Assembly: GCA_947652605.1 (NCBI GenBank)
Contig: OX393581.1
Coordinates: 10,482,640 to 10,546,639 of the forward strand
From: Elmis aenea
Lineage: Eukaryota; Arthropoda; Insecta; Coleoptera; Elmidae
Length of the DNA: 64,000 bases
Direction of reading: 5' to 3'
Numbering within the stretch: the stretch's first letter is position 1; each line of letters begins with the position of its first letter. Made by a program: the position numbers and the translations under genes. Below the pieces are notes generated by a model. The model saw only the letters and a program-made list of their open reading frames with translations. It was not told the DNA's origin and searched no databases. Positions 11,535-23,176 of this stretch are shown here, one piece after another.

Positions 11535-12659
11535 GTACAAATGCTGAAATGTACAAAATTAGACAGAATAAAAAACGAGCTAATCGTTTATAATATAATA
11601 GAAAGAAGCTCAACATACAGAAACGATTGACAAAAACAGTTATTTAAAATAAATGAATACCGACTACCGAAATGAATTTTAAATCATAAGCCAAGAGGTA
11701 GCCAGGCGGCCCATAGACAGACTAAGGGAAAATTGACAAAATAATCAAGGAAGACGAAACCGGCCATTTAGGACTAACCCATAAAGTGTAAAACAAAAAG
11801 AAGAATACTAAACAACTTTATTTAATAGCAGTATGTTTGGATATACCGATATTACCAAGTACTCCTAAATCATAAGCTACTACAACTTATGTAAAGCAAA
11901 CTGTCATACATAAACTAACAAGGTATGCATATCAGGTGTGAGACATGCCCATGAATGTTGGGTAGAAAGGTTGTGCATATATAGCAGCAGAGAACAGTGT
12001 TTATCCAACCAATCTCGCGGAAAGCAGGTCTTGTAGCTTTACATGATTTATGACAAAAATACTACAGAATAAATTAGGTTACAAGCTATCGACTACACTA
12101 TACGAAAGATTACTTTAAATTGTATTGTGCACAGCTTATTCTCTTCTATTTCCTGGCTGTGTTGAGAAGCAAAATATTTTACTTCACGTTTAATATTAAA
12201 ATTCTTTTGAAAGTTGGAACAATACGATTATGTTCGGATGCTATTAAGCAAATTGATTTAAAAAAGTCTTAATAATTAGATTTTTATGTCAACATTTTAA
12301 GTCTTAAATTAGCATAAGGCATTAGACATTCTAGTACTATTCCTAAAAGTTACCAATATCTGTTAAAACGTTAAAACATATAAGAAAGGCTGTAGACAGA
12401 ATCCTAAAGGTATTATATCCTCTGAACAAGGATCTGATCCGCCTTTTTCAGTTAGTTCAAGTAGTTTGGGCGACAAACTTTGCAATATTTCTCGCGTAGG
12501 TGTCTGTTTACAACACAAAGAGACGAATTCCGTTGAAGAATATCACTGCATTGACTTTATAACTTGTCGAAATCGTACTGTCCATCTGATGGCATTCCAG
12601 TCAGTCGTTTTCGCTTAAAAAAACTATCATATCGCCCAGAAAAAGAACCTTAACAAGTA
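11535..12659. other. No recognisable gene
   Basis: AT-rich, apparently unique within the window. I see no protein motif or repeat beyond short A/T runs. Confidence 0.3.
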
Positions 12660-12838
12660 TTTATAACCAGGGCCGATTTTACCATACCTAATGCGAGTCT
12701 AGGCAATTGCATAGGGGCGCCAGATTTCCTCATAAAAAGGGGTAAAATTTATATGATACATGTAACTATACAAATATATTACCGTTATTCAATTTCAAAA
12801 AATTCAAATGTTATAGTGGTGTAATATTTTTATAAATA

Positions 12839-15244
12839 TGCCCGTGATTCATAAATATTGCGAAAATCTTCGGGAGGTAATTCTTATCATATCGAATATT
12901 GAGGTATTTTTTATAAAATGTCTTTTTTGGGAGTTACACCCCCTAAATGGAACGGTAAAAGTAAGTTTTCATTTTATTTCTCGAATATTGAGAAATGTAG
13001 GAGAATGATATTTGGTTAATGTTTTTTACTTATTAAAAGATTTCCAGTACTTAGTAACATTTTTAATCATCTTCTACCTTTCCAAGGGGATAAAAGTGCA
13101 ACCCTTATTGTTTTTTTTTATTGTGACTTCTTGGAGAGTTAAAATGTTGCAATTTAATTTTTTTTTGAAATCTTGATTTATTTAGAAACACTTTTTATTG
13201 CTATCGCCAATCCAGTTTTTAAGTGAAAAATAAAATACGTGAACATGCACTTTCAAATAACACTAAAACACCTGTTACTTTTACTCAATATGTACCAACA
13301 ATTGTAAGAACCAAAATGCATCATTTTATTTTAGAATATTTGATGGTACATGTTGTTACACGAATATCGGCCACTTTCTAAGAAAGCCACTATTCTTGCA
13401 GCAAGAAGGGTAGTTCGGACTCGCGGCTAGTTCAGACGAGAAGGGGTAGGTCCGAATTAGAAAGAAACTTGTAAACCTTAATAAGGGCGCCACACTATTT
13501 ATTCTATAAGGTTTCAAATAGCGAAAAACCTAGTAAATGAAATAAAAGAATTTGTAGACGGGAATGATATATGCCTTTAATAATAAATAAAAACAGTTTG
13601 AAATTAAAAATAAAACAAAGAATATGCTTGACGATAACAACTCCTGGTCTCAACAGGCTTGAAAGGCTAATAAAACCATTCGCTAAAATTAAACGAAAAG
13701 AAAGTACATATACTACGAAATAAGGTTGGTTCTGTTCCTGTGTTTGCAAGTACCTATTTACAATACACAAATAAATATATAAAAGAATAATAATTCAGTT
13801 TCAATGAAAATACAATCCGCTTAAGTGGAAGAGCTCTCCTACCTATCAAAACTTGCGGCACTAAAATCACCGAACGATAACATAACCAAAAATACTTTGC
13901 AAACGGAGTACGGTCCCTAACTTATCAATCGTAAGGTACGACTAAAAGAAATTATGGTGACGACAAAGCCACTCAAGGGTTGTTGAGAACGTAGGATAAT
14001 AACAGATTAATTTAAATGTTACTAAGTAACACTAACAAAAGTACAGTTACTAATTAAACGTAGGAAAAAGAAAAGGCAGTAAACTAACAGTAGTAATGAG
14101 CTGAAGGCTCTACAATAGTTAACAGAAATAATAAAAATATTAAGAACGTAGCTAACAGTCGGGGCTTAAATAGATATTCTTAGCTTTCGCTGAGCCGCCG
14201 AAGGCACGTTGAAGGAGAAGAGATGTTGTCGGAAATGCTGTCCGTAGTTTAGCGGTAGTACATCGACAGAACACTTGACAGTAATAGTACGTCCAAAGCT
14301 TAAACAAGCTAACAGCTGGGCGGGCCAGGATAACTGGACCGGAGCTCACACAAAACGAAACTTAAGACCAAACTTAAGAACAAAGCTTAAAGCCCAAAAC
14401 GTACGAATAAGCTTGAGACCAAACTTAACGACAAAGCTGTACAACCAAGCTTAAAGACAAAGCTTAAAGACAAAGCTTAAAGACACCTAAAAGAAAAGAA
14501 ATATATAACCTCCAATTTTCACGTGGTTCAAAGAAAAAGATTACCTGTCTCAGCGTCAATAAATCATCCAATGGTTATATTGGCAGGAACAGATTCGCAC
14601 TATGGCGTGACTTAACAAGTCGGCACCCACCGATATTAAACTCAGATTTTCATGGATTCTTTATAACACAATAAGCAGATGTCTACAGACCATCAAAGCA
14701 AGTGACGTTAAAACCGGAAGTAATATAATTTGACATGCGTGGAAAAAGACTGGTCAGTGGAGCTACTAAAATAAGCTGAAACTACTACTCATGGGACCTA
14801 ACTCCCAATCGGACAATAATAACGTAACAATGTTCACTTATTTTATTTTTCACTCAAACACTGCAAGTTTTGCGAGAAAAATTAAGGAATTAAGAAAGGT
14901 TTTAAATAAATTAAGCTTTCAAAAAAAAACTGCAAAAGTTTAACCATCTAAAAAGTTCTGATAAAAATACCAACAGGGTTCGCACTTTTCAGCCCCTTGT
15001 GAGGGTGGGAGATTATTGAAAATATTACTGCCAAAAACCTTTTGATAAGTAAAAAACATCTACCAAAAGTCATTTTTCCACATTTATTCAAATTTGAGAA
15101 TTGAAAACCTATTCTCTTTTATGGGGTGAGGGTGTAACTTCAAAAGAAGACGTTTTGGGGAAAAAAATTATATGAAAGCCCCTCCTTAATTTTTGATAAG
15201 GAATTGCCTCCCAAAGTTTTTCGCAATATTTATGAATTACCCTG
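12839..15244. mobile_element. Family A foldback element, copy 2 (nested in hAT)
   Basis: The right end is 'attcataaatattgcgaaaa' on the complement, preceded by TACAGGGTA. The left end is tgcccgtgattcataaat, a degraded form, with TA at 12837-12838 and 15245-15246. Inverted arms of about 270-310 bp (12839-13110 and 14930-15244) match those of 44254-44787. The 1.8-kb centre has no recognised gene. It contains a short direct-repeat tract (14361-14489) and a GC-richer block around 14140-14350. Confidence 0.7.
14361..14489 (+). repeat. Degenerate 14-15-bp tandem repeat (AAGCTTAAAGACAA)
   Basis: The motif 'agcttaaagacaaa' and variants (cttaagaccaaa, cttaacgacaaag) recur about nine times. The last three units (near 14448-14486) are nearly identical. 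It is a minisatellite-like tract inside the nested family A element, with no coding potential. Confidence 0.7.
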
Positions 15245-15344
15245 TATATACATACGCATATTTGGACAATATATGGGGTCACCCAAAATTTTCTTTGCCT
15301 AGGGGCGCCGGCCCTGTTCATAACCACGAAAAAAATTCTACACC

Positions 15345-15560
15345 ATTCAGCTTTACTGGCATGTTAGCGCCCTCGTTATCAGTTTTAGGTTTAATCTGCA
15401 GTTACACAGTACTCTGCTAATTTTACTAAAAGTGGTTTGTGGTTTTTCAATTCTTGTTCTTATTTCAGTTGAGTGATTCCAATCGCCACTAATTACACAT
15501 CCTAAGTAAGTAATTTTCGGTAATTTTTCCAAGGTTTGTTGATCAACTTTCAACTAAAAG
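15345..15560 (-). pseudogene. RTE-like LINE reverse transcriptase fragment
   Basis: On the minus strand the frame reads ITYLGCVISGDWNHSTEIRT, then RIEKPQTTFSKISRVLC and NLKLITRALT. This is the region just after the palm domain in non-LTR retrotransposon polyproteins, family consensus KYLGCLI...EI..RI..AR..F..M..LLC...L.L..R...... Only about 70 codons remain. It ends against the target duplication of the hAT element at 12668-15316, so that element probably inserted into this LINE. The continuation on the far side (before 12660) is not convincingly recognisable. Confidence 0.7.
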
Positions 15561-15599
15561 GTTTTGTTGAGATTTGTACCAACGATTATACGAAAGTTA

Positions 15600-16385
15600 A
15601 ATTATTAATTTCCCACAAAGGGTCTTTACCTAATTAATTAACAAGAAACCGCCGCATTTATTTAAAAAAAAAGTATCGTACTACATCCTACAAAAAGTCG
15701 ATTATACTAAGTACAGGCCTGAAGATGTAGGCAAAATTCCATGTAAAAACATGGAGCAAATGTTTTCAATACGCGGCTTCATCGCACGTTTTGTTAATAT
15801 TTTATTGCCGCTCGGTCGTGATTGTTAATTAGCGATGAATATTTGATGAAACAATTTTCTCGTGTAAATTGGATTATTCGTCCTATACTTTGTAGTTATT
15901 CTCCATTTGCTAAGTAAACTGCCGCTACATATTTAATCCAAACAAACTCTTGCTGTACGTCCCGAAATTTCGATTAATATTCATACACAAATAAACGTCT
16001 AATTAAGATACGTTTCTAGGAATTATCATTCATTTCGATAATTAAAATTTATAAACGGAGCCGATTACGTTGATGACGTAATTTAATTAGGTAAGAAATG
16101 CCCGTGCACTCAGTTTTATGTTTTAATACCTGCGGCGCTGTTGACAGCAATAAAAGGAGAAAAATTAAATGAAACAGCGGGTATTTACGCAAAAGACTAA
16201 GTGAAGGTAAAAGTCGCAAGGACTCTAAGTCGATAGCGTAATGACGAGGATCTAAGAAGGCTTACTGAACTTTATTTAGCAAAATTCGCTAATTGATTCA
16301 ATAAACGCGCGCTGTATTATTTCTACAATTTCATTTTTAATTCCAAGCTAAGTTCCTGGTTAGATTTTTTCACGTTTTTATTACT
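15600..16385. other. No recognisable gene
   Basis: This stretch has somewhat more even base composition than its neighbours and no visible repeats. It could be unique host sequence. No coding frame of note was seen. Confidence 0.3.
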
Positions 16386-16389
16386 ATTC

Positions 16390-16930
16390 CCCTCCAAAAA
16401 CTGTGGATTACCTTAGAACAAGCAGGCATAAATAAAACATATATAAACGCAGTTAAAACACTATACAGAGAAAACCAAGCCCGATATACACGATTATTTT
16501 TGCAGATGATCAAATAGTTATTGCAGAAGATCAGCAAGATACACGCTAAATAAACTTATAGAGGAATACAATAAGTGGGAAATGGAAGTAAATACAGAGA
16601 AAACACAGTATATGGTCATAGGAGGACATACCGCTAGACAACGGAACAATAAAATATGTTAGTCAGTACGAATATCTGGGAGTCACAATATGCGAAGATG
16701 GAAGAGACGACAAGGACATAATTAAGAAAATAGGTAGAGTAAAGAATATGACAAAAACATTACATCCAATCTAGTGGAATAAAAACCTAGCCAGAAAAAC
16801 AAAAATTAATACATTTAAAACAATAATAAAATCAGTAATGACATATGGGGCTGAGATATGAGTAAGGGACAAAAAAAATGAATCAAAAATTACTCTCGGC
16901 CGAAATGGCATATCGGAGAAGATGCTATTA
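16390..16930 (+). pseudogene. RTE-like LINE reverse transcriptase remnant
   Basis: Segments in shifting frames read LWITLEQAGINKTYINAVKT near 16400 and FFADDQIVIAEDQQD near 16497 (palm domain, catalytic aspartates kept). These are followed by LIEEYNKWEMEVNTEKTQYM near 16555, YEYLGVTICEDGRDDKDI near 16670, SVMTYGAEI near 16835, and LLSAEMAYRRRC near 16890. The fingers/palm segment between LYRENQAR and FADD is deleted, and several stops and frameshifts are present. This is the family often annotated in insects as endonuclease-reverse transcriptase. It is non-functional. Confidence 0.85.
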
Positions 16931-17885
16931 ATCGTTAACAGCTTTAACTCATTTTTCGCAAAAAGTGACTTATGACGATTTTTAAAATAAATCTATCCAT
17001 AAATTTGCTTTTGTAAGAAAGCTAAAATACCATAACATTTAAATCAGCTTAAGTCTGATTGCCTAGAATTATTCCGGTATTGATTGACAGCGGATAAAAA
17101 TTCTGTAACTAGGCAATGCCATTATTGCTATAGAAACTATATTAAATCCACCCTTTCTTGTTAAAGAAGCTTTGTGCGATCGGGTTTAAGTCAACCCAAA
17201 TTCAATTACAATCATTGAAAGCCCTTGTTACACGCAACGTTTACAAGGCCCAGCGTTAATCATTTTGAATTTGGTTATAACCGACTAGTACTTATATAGA
17301 CAAATATTTAGTGTACACAAAATCTTGATCTTAATCTAGTATGCTAACGGAAATATAATCGCTGGCTAAACTCATTAATTTATATGTGTTTGTTTAGTAA
17401 TTCAACGCACCCAACGATCTGAAGAAACACACAAACAAAAGCTACTAGACGATGTCGACATAAGAGTCCAAAGAAATCAGGCAACAAATTCTTTGCAGAT
17501 GTGTATGGCATTGCCATGCAATCATCAATTGGAATCAAAGGTAAGGTCTACACTAGGCCTGTGCAACCTTGCATCTAACTTTATAATAAAAAAAATTATT
17601 GTGACACAACCTTCGAAATTCCAACAAATTTTCCACTAATGCTTGTCTGTAATTATCTGTGATTCCTGGAAACCAGATTATGATCCCATTTAAAGAAGGT
17701 AACATAAATGTTACTTTAAAAAGCGATGAAGGGAAATTCTGCCACTATAATATGTATTACAAATACTAAAATTTAACTTTAAATTTTATATAGAGCATAG
17801 CTTCTAAAAAAAGGTATTGAAGTTAAAAGATTTGCAATAAAACATACAATCTTTATCAACTTAGTAATTAATCACAAGGTAATTT
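16931..17885. other. No recognisable gene
   Basis: AT-rich spacer between two LINE remnants. It probably includes decayed LINE 3' sequence, but I see no motif to prove it. Confidence 0.3.
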
Positions 17886-17889
17886 TGGT

Positions 17890-18850
17890 GTGAAAATGTT
17901 AATAAAATACATTACATCGAACAAATACATAATTGTACATAAAATTAACCAGGACTTTGAGGAACAAAGATTCTGCTCAGCAGCATTTCTTGATGTCAGG
18001 CAAGCTTTCGACAAGGTCTGGTATGAGGGACTTTTATGCAAGATCAAACTGCGATTACCGCACAATATTATTAAGTCCTATCTAAATAACAGACAGTTCC
18101 TCGTCAGATACCAAAATGATTACACAAATCTTAAACCTATAAAGTCTGGTGCACCGCAAGGTAGTGTACTCGGACCGATCTTATATTTGTTTATACCCCG
18201 GACCTTACGACTTCGAAAAATACAATAACTGTGACTTTTGCTGAAGACACTACAGTAATGGCTTTCCATGTAAACTCATAAACTGCATCTGAACTCCTAT
18301 AACAAAGCCTAACCAAAATCCAGAGATCGTTCAAGTTATGGCAAATAAAATAAAGGAGCAGAAGTCGACACATGTAACTTTTTCAATGAAATGAGAAACT
18401 TGTGCACCTGTAAAACTAAACAACCAGGAATTACCACAGGCTGCACATGTAAAGTTCCTAGGGATGTACCTTGACCGCAAGCTCACATGGAAGACGCACA
18501 TCGAGGCAAAAAAGAAACAACTAAACTTAAAACTTAACTTAGAAAATAAGATACTAGTGTATAAAGCAATATTAAAACCAATTTGGAGTATGACACAACT
18601 ATGGGACTCTGCAGCCACATCCAACATTGAAATATTGGAAAGATTCCAAGCTAAAGTTTTATCCAGCATTGTTAACGCTCCTTGGTTTGTGACCAATGTA
18701 ATAATTAAACAAGATCTGACCATACCAACAGTAAAATAAGAATTGAGCAACCTTACTGCAAACTGTAAGGTATAGTAATAGGATTGCAGTGCATCCAAAC
18801 AGTTTAGTGCGGAGGCTCATAAGTGATCGTGAGTGTTAGCACAGACTTAA
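17890..18850 (+). pseudogene. Jockey-like LINE reverse transcriptase remnant 1
   Basis: The frame opens near 17890 and reads FLDVRQAFDKVWYEGLLCKI, which carries the first catalytic aspartate motif. SGAPQGSVLGPILY follows near 18145. After a frameshift it reads VTFAEDTTVMAF near 18230; the usual FADDT is FAEDT, so one catalytic aspartate is changed. Next come VKFLGMYLDRKLTWKTHIEA near 18450-18500 and the C-terminal connection ILKPIWSMTQLWDSAATSNI, ending DLTIPTVK near 18735. All of this is typical of Jockey-superfamily ORF2. Upstream endonuclease sequence is absent, so the copy is 5'-truncated and dead. Confidence 0.88.
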
Positions 18851-18906
18851 AAGGTTTAAACCCCTACAAACAGGGCATAAATTTAAGGTTTAAGTGATAA
18901 ACATTA

Positions 18907-19387
18907 GGTTTGTTCCAACAAGCGTTTAAAACCAATCCATGTATGAATACCTGAACTGGTTTGTTCGCATGCATGCACTAAGCACTAATAAATGTATTGG
19001 CCAGTATTAGCAGTTGTAGGAACGCTTTTACGACTAGCCTAACTGTAAATGATATTTGTGTCTATTGGGTTCAAGAAATGAGCATATCGCAAGGGTAAAC
19101 GCCTTAAGAATCTAGTACGAAATGAGATTGGGAGGGCGATGCATAGCTACAAGAGCTCACGTTAGTTATGAACAGCACATGCGTGTAAAAATCCCGGTAT
19201 AGTTCGTCCCCTAGTTCATGAACTGTTCTGATAGTCCGCAAACCCGTTAGTGTCTTAATTTGATAGTTGATGGAACGGCTTACAGACCGTTCGGTGAACT
19301 GTCAGAGACTGTGATAGAACGCGATATTAATACGGCGCACACTCGTGACAGTTCATTGGATCGTCCAAATAGCTGATGGAACAAACC
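18907..19387. mobile_element. Family F TIR element, copy 1
   Basis: It is bounded by ggtttgttccaaca on the left and tgatggaacaaacc on the right (inverted repeats). The interior (19045-19365) matches 40285-40590: 'gggcgatgcatag', 'catgcgtgta', 'agttcatgaactg', 'gttcattggat'. Two loci with the same interior support a mobile unit lying just downstream of the Jockey remnant. No clear target duplication was found, and the superfamily is unassigned. Confidence 0.6.
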
Positions 19388-19389
19388 AA

Positions 19390-20515
19390 TTATATCGTAG
19401 CAGTATGCTATTGAGTCTACGTTTTTTAACGTTCTTGTACTCCGAGTTGCGTAGCTCTACAAGAACATCTTAAATTAATCTTAACTAAAGACAAAAAACA
19501 AAACATAGTACCAAATTAATCTCCTTCAGAAACGGACACGCTAAATATAATATCTGCATCCAACGAAGAAAACTGTCGAATTTAATTACAGCTTTTAATA
19601 TCACCAAATTAATTTAATTGCGTTATAAGTTCCACAACGATTTCCTTTCAGTGGGGGAAAATTCGTCTCGTTTTCTTCAATATAATTTTAACAGCCTGCT
19701 ACGATATTACACATTCTACATTCTAAAAAGACTCGATTAAAACATAAAACTATTCGAAAAATGCGCAATATACATTTATGTTAAAAGAAACACATTTAAA
19801 AAAGGCGATATGAAATATTTCCAATAACACACGAAGAGTTCGACAAAGGCTTTTAAAAATATCACCAAACAGTTGAAAGATTCCGATACGCGTATTTGAG
19901 AATGTTATCGCCGATATTAAAGGGTATTTGGGTGAGTGTACGTTTTTTCTTTATCGAAAGGTATGGGAGGAAACATAAAAACTGTTTTTAAAACCGACCG
20001 CCGCGGGTGAAGGTTATAAAACAACAAAAAGATTCGAGAAAATCTCGCCGTTTTGATCTACATACTCGTACACTTAGGAAAAACGAAGATTTAGCTTAGT
20101 TCCATATACTATCTGTGCCATTCCACCCTATTTTGGTATTCAAGTCTCGGAAGTAGGCCGCACTAAACGCACAGCGAGCTTAAATCCCGCAGGATGGAAG
20201 GGTAAGGTTTTATTATGTTCTAAATATTGAGGACTTTGGCAAAAGCACGACCCCGAAAGCAATAACAAAGTGGCCCGCTGTTGCCAACCCGCGATCAACC
20301 ATATCATGGTCTCCATTTCGTAAATTGCATCCGATCGATCTCCAACTCCTTAATTTTGAGGGAGCAAGCAAATGGTTCGCATTTACCAAGTATTACTTAT
20401 TCGACCCTTCTAAATAATTAAAAATCCAACTCCTTTCCGTATAAAAAATGCCCGAAATTCTTGGCCTTAACAGATGTTAGGTTGATTAAATGGTACAGAA
20501 CCTACATGGAACACT
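19390..20515. other. No recognisable gene
   Basis: Mixed-composition sequence without repeats shared elsewhere in the window. The block 19990-20360 is somewhat GC-richer. No protein motif was seen. Confidence 0.3.
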
Positions 20516-20516
20516 A

Positions 20517-20680
20517 CACAGGGTGTTTAAAATTCGAGTTTAAACATGGGGATCTCGCTTATTATAATAGCTACATTATTGTTTTAATTTGGCAATGTTG
20601 CTAATTGCTCTTTAACAATCTGAAAAGAAATTGGAAATTTCCTAGGTCAGTTCACATTTGTTTTATGATTATGTAAATAG
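20517..20680. repeat. Single CAGGGTG-type element end (family G)
   Basis: Starts 'acagggtgtttaaaattcga' and contains 'catggggatctcgctta', shared with 26761-26880 ('ccatggggatctcgcttatt') and, more loosely, 38439. The partner end is missing. Confidence 0.55.
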
Positions 20681-20833
20681 CAAAAATTGTGCCCACAGGG
20701 AAACATAAAATCTAAGCCAGCGATTCCCAATCAAGTCGACACAGACCCCCTGGAGGTCGATGGAACTTGAGAAAGGTCGTTAAGATGTCGATACATACAT
20801 AAACTTAGATCGTTCCTCCCAAATTCTTCAGTC

Positions 20834-21632
20834 CTACATTCCTACATCTCAGAGAGACACTTCAGAATAAAGCAAGAAGAATTTTATTCAGAACTTAAAG
20901 AAATTAAAGCAGGAGTTCAACAAGGAAGCGTACTAGGTCCGGTCCTATACCTATTGTATACTTGTGATTTTCCAAAGTTAAAAAACAATACTATAGCGAC
21001 CTTTGCCGACGTCACGGCTATTTTAGCAGTAGGAAGAAACAATATAGAATCATTCGAGAAATTACAAGCAGCTGTCAATCAGATTAACAACTGGACAAAA
21101 ACATGGCGTATAAAGTTACATGAAACTAAGTCAGTGCATTTCAATTTTACCAACAAGAGAATTAAACATTTACCAATCAAATTATATAATAAACAAACTC
21201 CATACTCCAAACAGCAAAATACTTAGGTATTACAATGGACGCTAAGCTACGCTGGAAGGCTCATGTCAAGAAAAAAAGGGAAGAAATAGGTATCAAATAT
21301 AAAAAAATGTCTGGCTAATCGGGAGTAATTTCTGTCCCTACATAATAAACTTTTGCTTTACAAGCAAATTTTAAAGCCTGTATAGACATAATATGGGATA
21401 CAGCTATGGGGATACACCAAACAAAGTAATATTCAGATCATCCAGAGATTCCATAACAAAACACCAAGGAACATCGCTGATGCACCTTGGTATTGCAGAA
21501 ATAGTGACATACATCGAGACCTCAACATGGACACTGTAACTAACTCCATTAAAAAGTTTGCCAAAAGCCACGAAGAAACGCGCCATCAACATGTAAATGT
21601 CGAGGCGATCCAGCTCCTGGACACCACATGAT
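20834..21632 (+). pseudogene. Jockey-like LINE reverse transcriptase remnant 2
   Basis: Recognisable blocks are KAGVQQGSVLGPVLYLLYTC near 20905 and IATFADVTAILAVGRNNIES near 20995; FADDT is altered to FADVT, losing the second catalytic aspartate. Then come INNWTKTWRIKLHETKSVHF near 21080, a frameshift, LYKQILKPV near 21355, IQIIQRFHNKTPRNIADAPW near 21430 and DIHRDLNMDTVTNSIKKFA near 21510. The order matches Jockey ORF2 from mid-palm to the C-terminus. It is 5'-truncated with several frame breaks. It differs from remnant 1 in most residues, so it represents a separate lineage or an old insertion. Confidence 0.88.
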
Positions 21633-21659
21633 TAGTAAGAAGACTTAAAAGGTTAAACC

Positions 21660-23080
21660 TTTTGAGTTAGTTTAAGCAAAAGTTAAAAATCAGAGACTGT
21701 GCGGTAGTGTGCTCGTTAATAATTAGTGTACTTATATATTAGCAAATTAAAGACTACTGTTGGGTAAACCTTAGACTAAGTTTGAACGTTATTAATTTAG
21801 GCTAGAATTAAACTGCTCATTGGTCTCAAAGACCAGGTTTCACCGTTATACACCGTATTGTGGTTTAAATTTAAAAAAAAGTACCTACTATGCCGAAATT
21901 GTGAACGTGAAAATGTTTAAATTTTAGATTGTAAGCGAAGAAAAGAAAATTTAAGGATATGAAGTAACCAAGAAATTGTTTTGTATATAAACTATTTTGT
22001 TGAAAAACTCAATTCAATAAATTTATTTCGTTATTATTTCACAAACTTTTCACTTGATAATGAAAAATAACAAAATAACAGTAAAATTTAACCGGCGTCG
22101 AATAAAAAGAATAATTTTTATATGGGGGTTAATTCAAGAAAAAGTCTGCGATTCCCTGGTCTAAATTAACAAATATTGTCAACTAATTTTGCGAAAACCG
22201 TCTTAACGACAAATTTTAACTTCTTGCCTGTATCAAGTACGCCATGAATTTTTTTTTCAAGTACACGTGTACCTAAGATATTCTATAAAATTGACAAATT
22301 TGGTCTCAATAACTAACTTTGTACCTATTACGCTTAATAAGTTGTTAAGCATCAAATTGTTTAGACCCGCTGTACAGCTTGTACGAGAGATAGCAAAATG
22401 TGAAAGGTCCCGCTTGTTACCAAAAACGCATCATAAAATACAACCCCAATACTTTATTTACATCCTCGAAAAAAATCCTGCTACTAAACAATAAACTTCC
22501 ATAAATAAGCGGGAAGATTTCGCGAAAATGCGGGATACATGGTAAAGCAAGCAAAAACGTGTTTAAAAAGGTATAATATATCGACGATCTCGTGTTATTT
22601 CGCGCAATTTTTTTTATGAAGCGTTTTAAAAGCTATGTTCCGGAAAGAATTACTGCTTAAACCGACGCCCGCTTTATTTATCTGCCCGACTATTAATTTC
22701 AATGGCGAGGTTCGCAGCGGTTAATGGATTGAAAAATATTAAACAGTAAACTGCTTCTTTAATTTACAGCGAAATCTGACTTAGGAACGGTAGAAGAGAA
22801 AAACGCCGCAGTAATATATTGCTGTCTTGCATTTTATTCCCGAAAAAAGCACGCACAGTAAGATTTATGAAAAAAATGGTGGGAAAGGTAGTTTTACTTA
22901 ATAATTTTTACAAAAACAATAACGAACTTTACAAATACCGTTTTTTGCTAGACTTGTACAATTATATAAAAATATTTATTATAATAGTCTTCCTAGGAGC
23001 AACCACGAAGAATTTGAAACAAGAAATTATGATTATTTATTATTATAGAAATTTGCCAGACGGTTGTTATTAACTGTACT
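21660..23080. other. No recognisable gene
   Basis: AT-rich. The first ~150 bp may be Jockey 3' untranslated sequence. Short open frames at 22267-22494 and 22819-23073 have no motif and low complexity. Confidence 0.3.
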
Positions 23081-23092
23081 TTAGGCTCGATG

Positions 23093-23170
23093 AACACGTA
23101 GGTACATTTTTCTGCCGTCCGGTCGCCGTCTGGGCCCGGACGGCAGAAAAACGTACGTGTGCATCGAGCC
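23093..23170. mobile_element. 78-bp GC-rich hairpin MITE
   Basis: The stem 'ggctcgatgaacacgtaggt' pairs with 'acgtacgtgtgcatcgagcc', and the inner stem 'tttttctgccgtccgg' pairs with 'ccggacggcagaaaaa'. The loop is short. It directly abuts the left end of the element at 23177-24163. Confidence 0.75.
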
Positions 23171-23176
23171 TTAGCT

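Larger units (their letters stand above)
12668..15316. mobile_element. hAT element containing a nested foldback
   Basis: The left end is cagggccgattttaccatac and the right end gcctaggggcgccggccctg. Flanking 8-bp target duplications are tttataac (12660-12667) and ttcataac (15317-15324), 7 of 8 identical. The left subterminal part also carries 'taggggcgcc' (near 12710), matching the right terminus. Most of the 2649 bp is not hAT: a family A foldback (12839-15244) sits inside, leaving only about 170 + 70 bp of hAT sequence. No hAT transposase was found. Confidence 0.8.

Noticed and set aside
11287..11616. 109-codon minus-strand open frame
   Set aside because: It lies in the arm of a family D foldback. 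The other arms do not keep the same frame, so it is translated repeat.
18331..18798. 155-codon minus-strand open frame
   Set aside because: It is antisense to the Jockey reverse transcriptase, which has clear motifs on the plus strand.
20717..20800. hAT-like terminus cagcgattcccaatcaagtc
   Set aside because: Resembles hAT ends, but no right end or 8-bp duplication could be located.
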